Shown here: positions 16,178-28,360 of the stretch, piece after piece | Numbering within the stretch: the stretch's first letter is position 1 | How the letters are laid out: the number at the start of each line of letters is the position of its first letter | NCBI GenBank assembly: GCA_039096225.1 | Contig: JBBPEB010000014.1 | Span: 1,375,501 to 1,439,500 of the forward strand | DNA: 64,000 nucleotides | Direction: 5' to 3' | Origin: Blastocystis sp. Blastoise | Lineage: Eukaryota > Sar > Bigyra > Opalinata > Blastocystidae | The notes under the pieces: generated by a model | The model's input: the letters and a program-made list of their open reading frames with translations, nothing else | Databases searched by the model: none | What the model was told of the DNA's origin: nothing | Translations under genes and position numbers: made by a program

Positions 16178-17999
16178 TTATAAAGTTAAAATAAGTTTGC
16201 CAATATGTTTATTTGATTCCATAATCTTATGGGCTTCACAAGCTTGTTCTAAAGGAAGCTATAAAAATAATGTTACGATGTATAAAAAAATATTATTAAA
16301 TAAAATATATATATATACTGTTTTATAAATAATAGGTTTGATTTGTCCATTTTCAATTAAAGGCCAAACATCTTTAAGCATATCTTGAGAGATTTGAGCT
16401 TTATTTTCAGGAGTTCTAGATCGAAGAGTAGATCCAGTTATAACAAGTCTCTTTAATAATATAGGATTCAATGATATATTAACCTATGTATAATATTTTA
16501 TTATTATATTTATTATTATATTTATTATTATTATTTGATTCATTTAAATAATTTTTATAAACAATAATAATATATATACTTTAGGTCCTTTTAAGAATCC
16601 AATCACAATCATACGTCCATCTAAACGAAGTAATTTAATGTTTTTATTCGCATAGTCACCACCAATATAATCTAAAATTACATCAATACCTTTTTATATA
16701 AAATAAAAATATGTTATAAAATAGAATATATTTTCTTTTAATGAAATATATAATTTAATATTCATTTCAATTAGTTCTATAATGAACATAACCATATTAT
16801 ATTATTCAAATATAGATATATAAAAATATACTTTTTATTGGTTTCAGCACGAATAACATCATAGAAATCTTCTTTCATATAATCTATAGCAACATCAGCA
16901 CCAATAGTTTTAACGAATTCTATTTGATCCTCACCAGAAACTGTTGTATATACTTTACAACCCATAGCATGAGCTAATTATATATATATATATAGTATAG
17001 TATAATATAATATACTTTATATATGACTTCAATTTTAAGAATATATATATATATTAAATAAAGATAAGATTTATATCATAAAGGAATATTTTAAATAATA
17101 GAATAAATAATTTCATAAATATAATTGAATAGAAGAAGTACCAATACCAGAGGTACCTCCATGAACTAAGAAAGATTCACCTTTCTTTAAATGACCAGTA
17201 GTACAAATATTACTGTAAACTATATATAATGCAAATAAAATTATTATTATTATCTGAAAGAATCATAAAATCATTTAATACCCAAAAAAATAATTACTAT
17301 AATTAAAAAAAAATATCATATAATCAATCAAATAATAATAATATTATTATCTGAAATAATCATATATATAATTAATTAAACAATAACTATAATTATTCTT
17401 AAAAAAACATTATCATAAAAACATATACCTGTAAAAAAAGATTCACAAATACCAGCAGCATGAATCATATCCATTCCTTTAGGTACAGGTAAGGTTTGTC
17501 TTTCTGAACATAAAACACATTATTTATTTTAATTAAAAAAAAAAATCATCAATTATTTTATCAAATATATATATATGTTTGTCTTTCAGGATTTGTAGCA
17601 TATTCAGCATAACCACCTCCATTTAAAATACCACATACTTTATCACCAATCTTATACATAGAGACTTGATCACCACAAGCAACAACTTCACCTGCAACTT
17701 CTAATCCAGGAATATCACTTGCACCTTGAGGAGGAGGATACATACCAATACGTTGCATAACATCAGGACGATTAATACCAGCAGCAGCTACTTTTATTAA
17801 CACTTCATGAGGTTTAGGAGTAGGAACAGGTCTCTCAGCTAACTTGAGCACTTCAGGACCGCCAACTTTGGTGATTTCTACAGCTCTCATACTCTTAGGA
17901 AGAGAAGAAAAAGATCGAAGAAACAAAGGATCTATACATATGAGCACTTTCTAGAAGAAGACATATACTAAATGACTTTAAACAACGAGCACTGAACAT
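16178..17999 (-). CDS. NAD(P)H quinone oxidoreductase, zeta-crystallin/PIG3 type
   Basis: Medium-chain reductase without zinc that reduces quinones with NADPH. At least seven exons. The GroES-like half reads MRAVEITKVGGPEVLKL, EVLIKVAAAGINRPDVMQR and IPGLEVAGEV; the Rossmann half has LVHGGTSGIG (NADPH-binding G-rich turn), MGCKVYTTVSGEDQIEFV, GADVAIDYMKEDF, DYIGGDY and MIVIGFLKG. It ends HIGKLILTL, stop TAA at 16180-16178. A 37-nt intron (17932-17968) joins a first exon 17969-17999, giving MFSARCLKSFNPLFLRSF ahead of MRAVEIT. This leader is rich in Arg and Ser with no acids, as expected for mitochondrial import (inference). One intron, 17494-17587, lacks GT-AG ends (see repeat). Confidence 0.85.
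17494..17587. repeat. intron flanked by 11-bp direct repeats, no GT-AG
   Basis: GTTTGTCTTTC occurs at 17494-17504 and again at 17577-17587. Removing one copy plus the DNA between (83 bp) joins NPERQ to TLPVPKG in frame. No GT is available at the 5' side on the coding strand. Confidence 0.8.
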
Positions 18000-19890
18000 T
18001 AGACAACAAAAAATAAATTTATCCAAATTATCCAAATAAACATAAAAAACCTTCGCTTTTGTTGGCAAAATTGAATTATTCTCATTTTCCCCGTTTTTCT
18101 TCATGTACAACTCAGTTTCACCTTTTTCCCCTCAAGTCGTATAATCATGGGAATGACGACAAATGATCGATTTCTTTCTTTTATCCTGGAATTCTCCTAA
18201 TAAAGTATCTGAAACAACGTTTCTCTTTTCCGAAACAGTATTCGTCTCTCTGACACATCATCTATCCAGATTCTCCAATTGTCAGCGTATCAAGGTGTCA
18301 TTTTTTTTAAAGATCCGAATCTCAATCATATGATCACAAATAGAAGATTCAATGTCTTCTCCACTTTTCAAACAAGTCTCTATTTCAATAAAACCAATTT
18401 ATAGAATTATTTTAAACATTTCTAAATAATAAACATTAAAACTTTATTATATTAAGTAAACATTCTCAACAAATCGAAAGCCAATTTGCTTTATAGATGT
18501 AATCGCTATCGTATTGTTTTATTATTTAGTTAATAATATTTAAAATTCAACGAGTGTATTTATTCTATATTAAAATAATCGACGAATAAATAAGAATATT
18601 TTTGCTTTAAATCTGAAAATTAAGCTCCAGATATACTGTTATAATGCCTATAGACTCATCAACAATTGTTTTTAAAATGTAATAATGGTAATTAAACGAT
18701 AATTGAAAACTTTTAATCAGTTAATTGATTTCTTTAGATTTGATCATTCAATTCAAATTTTAGCAATGATTATTATTGATTCACACTATATTCACAAAAA
18801 CTTGAATATAAAAAAATGATTGAAAGTGTTTTCATATAGAATCCTCAAACCACTAATTTAGAAAGACCCATATTTTATTCAACTCATTATTTGAATATCA
18901 AGTATGGAATATAAAAACATTTTACTCATTTTCTTTAATTATCGAATTGTGTAATAAAAATCAATATTTACTATTAGGAATACCTCAGTTTATTTGAATC
19001 TTTTAATAAATATTAATTACATTTAAATAGATCAAAAAAAAATAGAATTGAAAAAAAAGAAAATAAAAATCAACTCAATGGAGCATCATCTATACTATTT
19101 TTTTCTATTTACAAGTATCAAATTATGCATTTGATATATTTAAAAATGCAATAAATAATAAATTAAAGAAAAAAAAGTAAAAATTCATCTCCCATTTACT
19201 TCCTTAATCATCATAATTAATGTTAAAAATAATTTTATATAAAAATAAGATTAAGTTAGTTATGTTTCGCTTCGTTCTGCAAACAATTACAGTTTTTGAA
19301 TATATTTAAATAAGTAAAAATATCAGAATTCCATTATCTACATTGGTGGGTAAATATTTTCGATCATTTATTCTTAGTTATCACTATTCTTGATTTCGAT
19401 AGTTCTTAATCCAACTGAATATTCACACAAAATACATTTGTTTTCAAGTTGCTTCATTCAATTGCCTGTTTTTCTATTAACAAAGATACATTGATATAAA
19501 AAACGATATATAATCAGTAAATAATTTCACGATCACTTATTCAAATAGATTTTTATTGCTTCCAGTTACTAGTTACTCGTGTATTCTGTTCTGAGAATAT
19601 ATTATCGTAATAAAAGAATCGACTATGGATAGAATAGCAATCGAAGAATAATAAAAAAGTGCTGAATCTTCTAATTAAGGGAATTAATAATGTTCTTACT
19701 GTTTTTTTAATTTTTTTCAATTTTCATAGCTATTCTTTCGAACATCTTAAAGGTATTGGAACAATAGATTACGTCATAGTTAAAAATGGGTAGAATCATT
19801 CATTTCGAATTACAATTAGAAATCATTTGTTTTTAATATTGATTCTTTCATTGAATTATCAATATATTGTTTTAACATAGACATAAACTT
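18000..19890. other. divergent promoter region, 1.9 kb
   Basis: Separates the minus-strand oxidoreductase from the plus-strand phosphotransferase. The first 330 bp (to about 18330) are less AT-rich and may be promoter and 5' leader of the oxidoreductase. The rest is AT-rich. No ORF of note, no RNA gene seen. Confidence 0.6.
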
Positions 19891-21337
19891 ATGGAGAGTA
19901 CTCTTAGAAATAGAAAGCCAGCTTACGAGCCTGTTAAGTTTTTAGATGAAGACGATTTACACTCTTTAGATATTTATGAGTATCATTCTGGTATGTACAC
20001 ACCTCTTGATAATTTTTTAAGTCCTATTTATGGTAAAATGGCTAACTTATTACCTAATTGGTTAGCTCCTAATGCTGTAACACTTGTTGGATTAGTAGCT
20101 AGTATTATATCATGTGCTTTAGTTATTTACTTTGATCCTTACTTAAATGGTGCTGCTCCTCGATGGGTATATCTTTATGCTGCTTTTGCCAATACTTTTT
20201 ATCAAGTATTCGATTGTCTTGATGGTAAACAAGCTAGAAGACTTCATGCTTCTTCTCCTTTAGGTCAGATTTTTGATCATGGTTGTGACTCGTTCAACCT
20301 TAATTGTATTCTTCTTGTTATTCTTTCTACTGCTGGATCTGGTATTAACGTCATTTCTGGATTATGTTTCCTTGTTTGTCATTTTTCATTTGCTACTGCT
20401 CAATTAGTTGAATATTATTCTGGTGTTTTATTATGTGGTAGTCAATATTTTGGTGTTACTGAAGCTTTATTCATTACTACTTTTGTTTATCTCTTTGTTG
20501 GTATTTATGGAAGTGATTTCCTTAAACTCCCTCTTAGTTATTATATTCCTTCTCTTAAAATTGATTTCAGTCTTATTAATTGCATTATGGTTGTTATGAT
20601 TATTATTATCTCTCTTACTATGATTATAGCTACTATTCAATGTCTTATTCGAGGAACTACAGTTGAAGAAAAACTTCGTGGAAAGAAAAACCTTACTCGT
20701 TTCGATTTCATCTCCAGATTCTTACCTCTTATGTATGTTGTTTGAAATTTTATTATCATTTTTTTTTTTTATTTATTTATTTATTATATATTTATTATAT
20801 ATTTATTATATATTTATTATATATTTATTATATATTTATTTATTTATTATTATTTATTTATTATATATTTATTATATATTTATTATTATTAATATTATTT
20901 CTTCTATACATAGTGTAATGACTGTTTGTTGTGTTTATATAATGACACAACCTATCTTTAGAGAATATCCTATTCCTTTCTTAAGTAAATATATATTCTA
21001 TATATAATTTATTATTTAATTAAAAAAAAAATACTTATAACTATTGACTTTTTTTCTAGCTTTATGTGGTTTATCATTTTCATTCTTCTCTACTCGTTCC
21101 AATATCTCTCATTTATGTCGTAGACCTTTAACTTGGAGATTCAATGGAGCCTTACCTATCATTATCTATACTATCTTTGACCTTCTTGGATATAAATCTG
21201 CTACTGTCATGTGGATCTGTCTTGTTTTCATCGTCTTATTATATGGATACTTTGTCATTAGTGCCGTTGATCAAATTAAAACCCATCTAGGTATCAGAGC
21301 TCTTCATCTTACCAATAAATCAGAAAAGAATAACTAA
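19891..21337 (+). CDS. choline/ethanolamine phosphotransferase (CDP-alcohol phosphotransferase)
   Basis: Last step of the Kennedy pathway: moves phosphocholine or phosphoethanolamine from its CDP form to diacylglycerol, in ER or Golgi membrane. Exons 19891-20732, 20914-20984 and 21060-21337 join in phase (phase 2, then phase 1), giving about 396 residues, the usual size. The CDP-alcohol signature DG..AR........G...D...D is complete: DGKQARRLHASSPLGQIFDH followed by GCDSFN. Several membrane helices follow (for example ALVIYFDPYL, INCIMVVMIIIISLTMIIA, MWICLVFIVLLYGYFV). The N-terminal KFLDEDDLHSLDIYEYHSG and DNFLSPIYG are typical of the eukaryotic EPT/CPT branch. Which head group it uses cannot be told. 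Confidence 0.95.
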
Positions 21338-21829
21338 ATACATACCTTTTGTTTTTAAATATAGTGAGAATTCATTTTTTTTTTAACCTCTTTTCATTTA
21401 GGCTTATGTGATTTATCTTCCTCTCTTTTTGTTATTTATATGCTCAGATATTTATGTATTTTTCCTTTATATGTTCTATATCTTACGTACTTTTTCAACC
21501 AATCTTTGCTTTATTTTAATTTTTGTTGTTGTATTCACTTTATAACAAACTAATTCTAATAAGCAGTAATAATATTCATTTGTTTTCTTGAAAAATAACT
21601 TAGATATCCACTTTTTATTTAAAAAAAGAAACGGTCTATTTCTTATAAATTATTGCTAAATTCATATTGAATAAGTCTTCCCTAACGATGGAATCGCGGT
21701 TCTCCATTATTTTTTGCAGAAAAATAAAGGACCCATAATTTTATAGGGACATTTCTCCATTTATCCTGTTTTTATAAACTATTTGTGTTAAGTTAATAAT
21801 TTACATATATTCATCTATAATTCTTCAAT

Positions 21830-22009
21830 ATGGTAAGATAATTATAATATTTAGTCTATTTTTTATAGAAACTTTATCAATTTGCTGTCAGTCTTTTTGT
21901 AACTTATGAAGCTTGTAAAAGTGTCGATTGGATGCTTAAGAAGAAGTCTCTTCATAATGCTAACGTTATCTTAAAGGATCTCAAAGCTAATCCTCAAAAG
22001 TATCAGTAA
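21830..22009 (+). CDS. small protein of unknown function (47 residues), initiator Met alone in exon 1
   Basis: Exon 1 codes only for ATG (21830-21832) and is followed at once by a GTAAG donor; exon 2 runs 21869-22009. Product begins MKLYQFAVSLFVTYEA and ends LKANPQKYQ. It has one hydrophobic helix near the N-terminus, then a basic stretch (WMLKKKSLH). Size and layout suit a small single-pass protein of the mitochondrial inner membrane, but I do not recognise the family. The splice, codon use and position 0.5 kb after the phosphotransferase support a real gene. Confidence 0.6.
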
Positions 22010-22228
22010 AAACTACATCATTTTCATTATTCATATTATGTATTCTTCAGCTAGTTTTAAATATCTATTTATATATTCTTATACAATGTTTTTTTGTTTT
22101 TAATTCCGTTATTAATGAGGATTTTCTTCTTTTTGTTAACACAACTAAATTTTTTATTATTATTATTTATATATAACACTTTGGCAAACATTATTTTATC
22201 AAATAAAAAATCATTTTAACAAATCACA

Positions 22229-23639
22229 TTAGGATTGTTGTTGTTCAGGTTGGATTTCTGACATAATACCAAATACTTCACTTAAATTCCATTTTGAGTG
22301 TGTGTTTTCATCATAAGGTATATGTCCAATTTGACAAATAAATCGTTCGATATTTTCTATTCCAATTTCAGAATATGTTCTTGTTCCTAAAGAATATGTC
22401 GATTCATCTTTACCTACATTTCCAGGTGTGTTTTTTGAAACAATATATCGACTTCTTTCCCATTTTGTTAAACATGTTTCCATTGAATATTTCGACTTTG
22501 TATCAGCAATTGATGGCCAATATCCACGTAATTTTAATCTCAATTTATCTTTATATAATGAATTTTAAAAAAGTAAAAACAGATAGGAATAAATTTATTT
22601 ATATATTAATATATAATATTGAATAATATATATCTCAAATATATATAATATAACAATAATAATATTATATATATATATATAATGAACACTATAATAAATA
22701 AAAGAATATAGAATAAACACTATAATAAATAAAAGAATATAGAATAAACACTATAATAAATAAAAGAATAAAGAATATCAACTATATATACCTGAAGATA
22801 TTTTTGATTGATCTTGTAAATAGATAAGAATAATAGTAATCATTAATAATCCTTTTTCATATTCATCATTAATAGTATCATCCTATCAAATAATAAGTAT
22901 AACAATAAAAACAACATATATATATATATACTCTTAAACTGGGTAAATCTTCATTAAGAGTATTAATCAATATATATTCGTTTGAACGTGTAGAAGAAAA
23001 AGCCTTGTATGAATCAGTATCTATATATAATTATAGATTTAACTATAGTCATTCATCTATCTTTATTTATTCATTTTTTTTTAATATAAAGTTGATAAAA
23101 CAAATACTTTCAGACTGTGTATTGGCATCAGATTCAACTTGAGATTGTATGATTTGAGATTGCGACACTGTCTGTGATTGAGTAATAGGTTGAGTAGCTT
23201 GTGTATTTTTTGATGATGAAATATCAACAATATCACGAGATAAAGGTGCAATAGTAAATCCAAAAACACTATTTAATTTTTCATTTGCTTTTTGTAATGC
23301 AGCACTATATATTTTAAATAATTTATATATTCAGAAGGATTCATAAAACGTTTATATATTATGAAGAAAACTATGAAAACCAATCATACACTACAATTCA
23401 TACTTTAAAGAACTTTTTGGAATGGAAATACCCATTTTTTCCGCAATATCCTTTTTAAATAGATCTAATTTAATAGTATGGTTTGGAGACACACCTTGAA
23501 TAACAAAATATCGAACCAATGAATTGACTAGTAATGCTTGTTTATCCTCTTCCATAAAGAAAAAAGGAATAGACTCCTTTTTAGTTGGTTTGAAATCACC
23601 AACTCGTTTCTTAATATCTTTTGTTCGTTCAAAATTCAT
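22229..23639 (-). CDS. Nse3/MAGE-domain subunit of the Smc5/6 complex
   Basis: Five exons agree in phase: 23404-23639, 23108-23304, 22932-23020, 22792-22882, 22229-22548. The product (about 310 residues) has the MAGE layout: two winged-helix parts. WH-A: NSLVRYFVIQGVSPNHTIKLD and ANEKLNSVFGFTIAPL; then YILINTL, EKGLLMITIILIYLQD; WH-B: METCLTKWERSRYIVSKN and STYSLGTRTYSEIGIENIERF. Nse3 works with Nse1 and Nse4 in Smc5/6, a nuclear complex for DNA repair and replication-fork stability. A Gln/Ser/Thr-rich loop near 23110-23200 and a C-terminal PEQQQS tail are extra. A single MAGE gene outside animals is expected to be Nse3. Confidence 0.88.
22683..22770. repeat. 31-bp tandem repeat, about three copies, in an Nse3 intron
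   Basis: Copies at 22683-22710, 22711-22741 and 22742-22770 share ACACTATAATAAATAAAAGA; within the intron 22549-22791. Confidence 0.95.
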
Positions 23640-24470
23640 TTTTTAAGTAATAAATAGTATAAAGCACTTTAATAAATGTACAAAAATGAGTTTTTTATGA
23701 ATACTCACTAAAAGTAAATTCTTTTATTTTTAAATCAATTTCAAAAATGTAATTTTTTATATAAATTTATTTTTTTGTAATAAATTTCTTATGTTGGGTA
23801 ATTTTATAAAACATTTTTCTTTTTTATGTATACGAATATTTCAGATAATCGTTGTATATGTTGTTATTGTATTTAAAATCTCATAGCGATCGAATCTAAT
23901 TTTGCCACAACATTCTTATTCTTAAAAAAAACTAGGTACTCAATATAACTCAATATATTTATTACATATAATCTTTCAAAATGATATTATTGATTCACAT
24001 CGACTCTTTAGGACATTTCTATTTTCTCAACTTTTTAAAATGATGTTTCTTTTCCAGATAATGTATCCAACACTTTTTATAAGAGTCAAATATTAGTATG
24101 ATTATGGTAATTTATGCTTAGAATGTGTATAAACATAGATCATTAATTTGAGATGTTTGTGTTTTTCTTACAAATTTATATAAGAAAATCTTCATTGTTT
24201 TTGAAGAAACCGTAGAGTGATTCGTTTCTCTATGTATTTCATGCATTATTTGTCTTTATCAATTACTATTCATAAAACTCTTTGTTGATGGGTGTTTTTT
24301 CATCAAATTTTATTTGTTTGCCTATTACTTTTTACGATGTATTAGTTGAATTTCTATTAGTTTGATGTCATCATTTATAAATTGTTCATTGATACTAATG
24401 CATTTGGAACATTAAATAAAGAACGTATGTATTTATAAAATTATATTATATGTTAATAATCATGATGTAC
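23640..24470. other. intergenic, 5' of Nse3
   Basis: AT-rich, no gene found. The region next to 23640 should hold the Nse3 promoter. Confidence 0.6.
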
Positions 24471-24480
24471 ACACCTTATA

Positions 24481-24560
24481 AATCAGAGTAATGACGGCGA
24501 AAGCCATCCAGTACATTATTTCTTTCATGGAGGTGTAAGATCGGGGTTCGTGTTAAATTA
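24481..24560 (+). other. GC-richer island, candidate structured RNA
   Basis: In an AT-rich spacer an 80-bp patch contains the tetraloop hairpin GGC-GAAA-GCC, the pair CATCC/GGAGGTG and GATCGGGGTTCGTG, which resembles a tRNA T-arm. No tRNA cloverleaf could be folded by eye. Non-coding RNA is only a guess. Confidence 0.2.
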
Positions 24561-24696
24561 ACATATAAAATAGCATGCTTTCTTTATCAGTTTTTGGTAA
24601 CCTAAGCATCCATATTATATATGTCAGTCCACTTACTTATATTCTTTTTATATAGTTTCCTAATGAGAAGTTGTATATTCATGTGAAGTATCCTTT

Positions 24697-24893
24697 GTGA
24701 AATTGGTACTAATTTGGTGAAATATTTTTGTGAAATTGGCGCTAATTTGGTGAAATATTTTTGTGAAATTGTCGCTAATTTGGTGAAATATTTTTGTGAA
24801 ATTGTCGCTAATTTGGTGAAATATTTTTGTGAAATTGGCGCTAATTTGGTGAAATATTTTTGTGAAATTGTCGCTAATTTGGTAACTATTTTC
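24697..24893 (+). repeat. 33-bp minisatellite, about six units
   Basis: Units start at 24697, 24730, 24763, 24796, 24829 and 24862. Each is a variant of GTGAAATTGGCGCTAATTTG plus GTGAAATATTTTT. Copies alternate GGCGCT and GTCGCT. The unit length is a multiple of 3, so one frame stays open (repeat VKYFCEIxANL), but no start context or neighbour suggests a real gene. Confidence 0.95.
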
Positions 24894-25138
24894 GTGAAAT
24901 ATTACTATTTTGGTGAAACATCTTGGTATACTGTGATATATTTAAAGTTTGATACTATTTGAATAGTTTCCGAAAACACCCATACCAAATAATAAAGGAA
25001 TCTTAAAAATTATTTTTCTAAATAAAATCTATGAGTATTTTATTCACTTTCAGGTTGTTTTGTTTATTTTCTAGTTGAATAATTAGTTTATTATAACCAA
25101 ACAAATCATTAGAAAACAAAAGACAGAACATATAATAA

Positions 25139-27028
25139 TTATAAACTACAAATACAAAGAATAGATTGATACTGTTGCTTGATCTCACTTGATATTTGAT
25201 CGTCTATAGATTTGAATTTATTAGTAAGTTCCTGATGGTTATCAGGAATATAGAAAAACAAGTTGAGTAACAACTTTTGAACAGAAGAAGTTTGCTTCAT
25301 AAATAAGGATTGCTCATTTTCTGGAATAACAAAGAAGGAATCTATGATTTTCGTTAAGAAAACAGTAGTATTTTCTTGTGAAGAACAACGAATAAGTATA
25401 TTAATAACATCCATTAATTGTAAGATAAATGGGTTTTCTTTATTGTCCATATTCATATAGATTAGAGATGTATTTAGAAGATACTCAAATAAGGAAAGTG
25501 AAGGAACTAATGAAAAAGTTTGATTTGAGAGTAATAGATCTTTCCAAAATGTAATTAAGATAGTATTACATTGCTTATTATTCGTTTTGAAATATTCTGA
25601 ACAACGAAATAATAATACTAATAATTCTGATATTTGTTTTTGATTTCCATTTTGAAGTAATTCTTTGAATATTAATAATAAATAAGAAAGAGATGTAGTT
25701 AATTTAGCATTCCCTTCATATTGCCATATATCATTTTGTAAGAGAAAAGAGATATTATCTACTAAATAATTAACATCTGTAGTCTTTTGGATTTTATTAA
25801 ACATCATATATATGTATAACGTTGATGTATTAATGTAAAATAAATCAATTTTATTTTGAGTATCATTTCGTACTTTATCTGCTAACTTATAAGGAAAAGA
25901 ATCTTTTATATTCTTAATACAGTTAGAGATGAAAGACGCAGTATATAGATTATTCAATTCTTCTTTTGAATGATAATAGAATGAAATATACTTCATACAA
26001 TTAATTACTAAAGAAACATATATTTGAATATGTTTTATACCATTATTATCTAAAAATACATATTGATTTGTTTTTTGTTTATTTAATAGAAGCATTGAAT
26101 TATCTTTAACTTGAATTGTATTCGCATATTCAGTTAATAAACTAAATAAATAAGATAAAAGATTTACAATAGACTGAACTATTTGAATCGTATTTGAAGT
26201 CGAAGTAGAAAACGATTGAATATCATTATTGACTTTAGCTACTAATTGAGAACTATTTTGAATAGAATATATAGGAATAATTGACATAATTCTATGATTT
26301 TCTTCTTCAAATTGAGGAATAACTATGGTTTTCGTTAGATCTTTAATAAGTGAATTCAATATAGATGTTAATAATCTCATTGTCATATCTTCTAATCCTT
26401 GAACTTGATCTGTATTCTTATTTGATATAGTTTTCTGTAAATGAATTGTATTCATTTTATCTCCTTTTGCAATTGTAATTAAATTATTTAACAACGTAGG
26501 TGTACATAATATCAGAGAAGAAGACATCTTAAAAAGATCATCAAGAAGCATAATTGTAGTCTTTTTAACTCCTTTATTAATACTAGTAATACCATGATTA
26601 ATATAAACAGATATAGTATCTTTAAAAGGAGAAATAGAATCCTCTTTTATTGAAGACACAAGAGATGGGTATATTTTAATAAACGCTTGACGAACTTGAA
26701 CATCCTCATCTATTATTGTAGGAGTTAATAAATTAATTATTGGAGCCAGAGATGTTTCAAGAAACTGTGGATTTGCATTTATCATATCTCGTAACTTCCA
26801 TAATGTATCTTTACGTACTGAACTAGAATAATGCTTCAACTGAACAAGCAAATCATTTAATTCTGATTGTGTCGCTTGATTCAAAGGACCAGAACCTAAA
26901 CTCTCGGTATCTTGACGAATAGTAATTCTTTTCGATTTCACTGATACATAAGTCTCATTTGCTGGACGTTTCTTCTGTCCAACCTTTGCTTTTGCCTTTA
27001 TAAAATCTTGATTCTTATTTTTCCCCAT
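25139..27028 (-). CDS. Ipi1/TEX10-family pre-rRNA processing protein
   Basis: Single exon of 629 residues starting MGKNKNQDFIKAKAKVGQKK. The family hallmark is at the start: a basic tail, then KAKAKVGQKKRPANETYVSVKSKRI and LLVQLKHYSSSVRKDTLWKL, followed by HEAT-like helices (FLETSLAPIINLLTPTIIDE, VQVRQAFIKIYPSLVSS). In yeast Ipi1 joins Rix1 and Ipi3 and brings the AAA+ giant Rea1/midasin to pre-60S particles in the nucleus; TEX10 is the animal form. The C-terminal 350 residues are divergent solenoid. Start supported by the conserved N-terminus. Confidence 0.85.
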   Translation of the reverse strand: MGKNKNQDFIKAKAKVGQKKRPANETYVSVKSKRITIRQDTESLGSGPLNQATQSELNDLLVQLKHYSSSVRKDTLWKLRDMINANPQFLETSLAPIINLLTPTIIDEDVQVRQAFIKIYPSLVSSIKEDSISPFKDTISVYINHGITSINKGVKKTTIMLLDDLFKMSSSLILCTPTLLNNLITIAKGDKMNTIHLQKTISNKNTDQVQGLEDMTMRLLTSILNSLIKDLTKTIVIPQFEEENHRIMSIIPIYSIQNSSQLVAKVNNDIQSFSTSTSNTIQIVQSIVNLLSYLFSLLTEYANTIQVKDNSMLLLNKQKTNQYVFLDNNGIKHIQIYVSLVINCMKYISFYYHSKEELNNLYTASFISNCIKNIKDSFPYKLADKVRNDTQNKIDLFYINTSTLYIYMMFNKIQKTTDVNYLVDNISFLLQNDIWQYEGNAKLTTSLSYLLLIFKELLQNGNQKQISELLVLLFRCSEYFKTNNKQCNTILITFWKDLLLSNQTFSLVPSLSLFEYLLNTSLIYMNMDNKENPFILQLMDVINILIRCSSQENTTVFLTKIIDSFFVIPENEQSLFMKQTSSVQKLLLNLFFYIPDNHQELTNKFKSIDDQISSEIKQQYQSILCICSL

Positions 27029-27132
27029 TATCTATCACTTGCTTTGATAATTCTATGATACTTATGAAAACATAAAGCAAAATAAAATAATTATATACAA
27101 AAATAACTGTTAAAATATATTTTAAAGAAAAA

Positions 27133-27255
27133 ATGTATGGAAGTTTATATAAAGTCGATTTTCATGAATATTCTTATATTTGTACTCACTCACAAAAAAT
27201 TCCCGTTATTGTTGTTGATTCATTAAAAAGAATTGAAGAAATCATTCTTTATTAG
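27133..27255 (+). CDS. possible 40-residue ORF
   Basis: ATG at 27133 to TAG at 27255. The peptide (MYGSLYKVDFHEYSYICTHS then KIPVIVVDSLKRIEEI) has mixed composition unlike random AT-rich sequence, and could be an exon of a gene or a fragment. It lies between the minus-strand Ipi1 and Elg1-like genes, divergent from Ipi1. No family seen. Confidence 0.2.
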   Translation: MYGSLYKVDFHEYSYICTHSQKIPVIVVDSLKRIEEIILY

Positions 27256-27457
27256 ACAAATTTCAATAGATATTTTATATTGCTATTCTTATATCGTTTT
27301 CAAACTTGTAGATAAAAACTATGAGTGAATATACAAGTAATGAACTAAATTATTATCTATATTATGGTAAATAATGGCTTAAATCTGATTTGTTGGATAT
27401 ATGACAGATTTAATATTTAAATTGAAAACAAAAAAAATAAAAATAAAAAAGCTATTG

Positions 27458-28325
27458 TTATTTACATGGAGAATGTATATTAGAACATAAGTCACATAAC
27501 AATTTAACACACTCACGTACTTCAGGTTTTGCACATCCATCTCTAAAAATAGACTGTGTCGTCTTATATAGTGAAGAACTATAATATAATATATTTATAA
27601 TATTTTGTTAAATAGGTATATACTGTTAAATAATAAAAGTTTATGAATATATATACCTTCTTGCTGACAAGTTATGTTCTGCCTCAAATAGATCTTCTTT
27701 AGCAATTGTTTGTACTGTAGGCAGAATATCTGTTAATACATATGCATAATGAAGAGGATTACATCTATATATATGTATATTATATATATTATATATAATA
27801 TTTGTATATAGAATAAAAAATATTTGTATAAATAATATAGGATAATAATAAATATAATAAAAAAAAAATAATATAAAAATTAAAAAATAATATAAAAATA
27901 AATAATAAATAAAAAAATAAATAATAAATAAAAAAATAAAAAAAAATACTCTGAAAAAAAGGAATCACAAAAATAGGGTAACAACGAAAGAATTGTTTTC
28001 TTGTTATAATCACGTTTATATTCCCATGAATATAACGCTTTTATATTTGCAAAAGATCCAAATACCTTTTTATTCTATTTATATATATTCAGTTGTGAAG
28101 TTGCTACGATTATATATATATATATATATATATACGAGAGGGAATTGAGGATACGAAGAAGTCAAAGATGTATATATATAAGTATAAAGTGTAGTAATAA
28201 TATCATTCCTTTCAATATATGAATTACTCTATATATATATATATAAATATATATAATATGTTATATATATATATATATACAGTGATATCGATATCATCAT
28301 CTTGAGTTATATGATAATGACATAA

Positions 28326-28360
<35 letters not shown>

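Noticed and set aside
22375-22626. Plus-strand ORF over Nse3
   Set aside because: It overlaps the well-supported last Nse3 exon and has no spliced partner or family sign.
24697-24893. CRISPR-like array
   Set aside because: Units are head to tail with no unique spacers, and the genome is eukaryotic.
24714-24962. 82-residue ORF with repeated VKYFCEI units
   Set aside because: It simply follows the 33-bp minisatellite, with no start context and no non-repeat sequence of substance.
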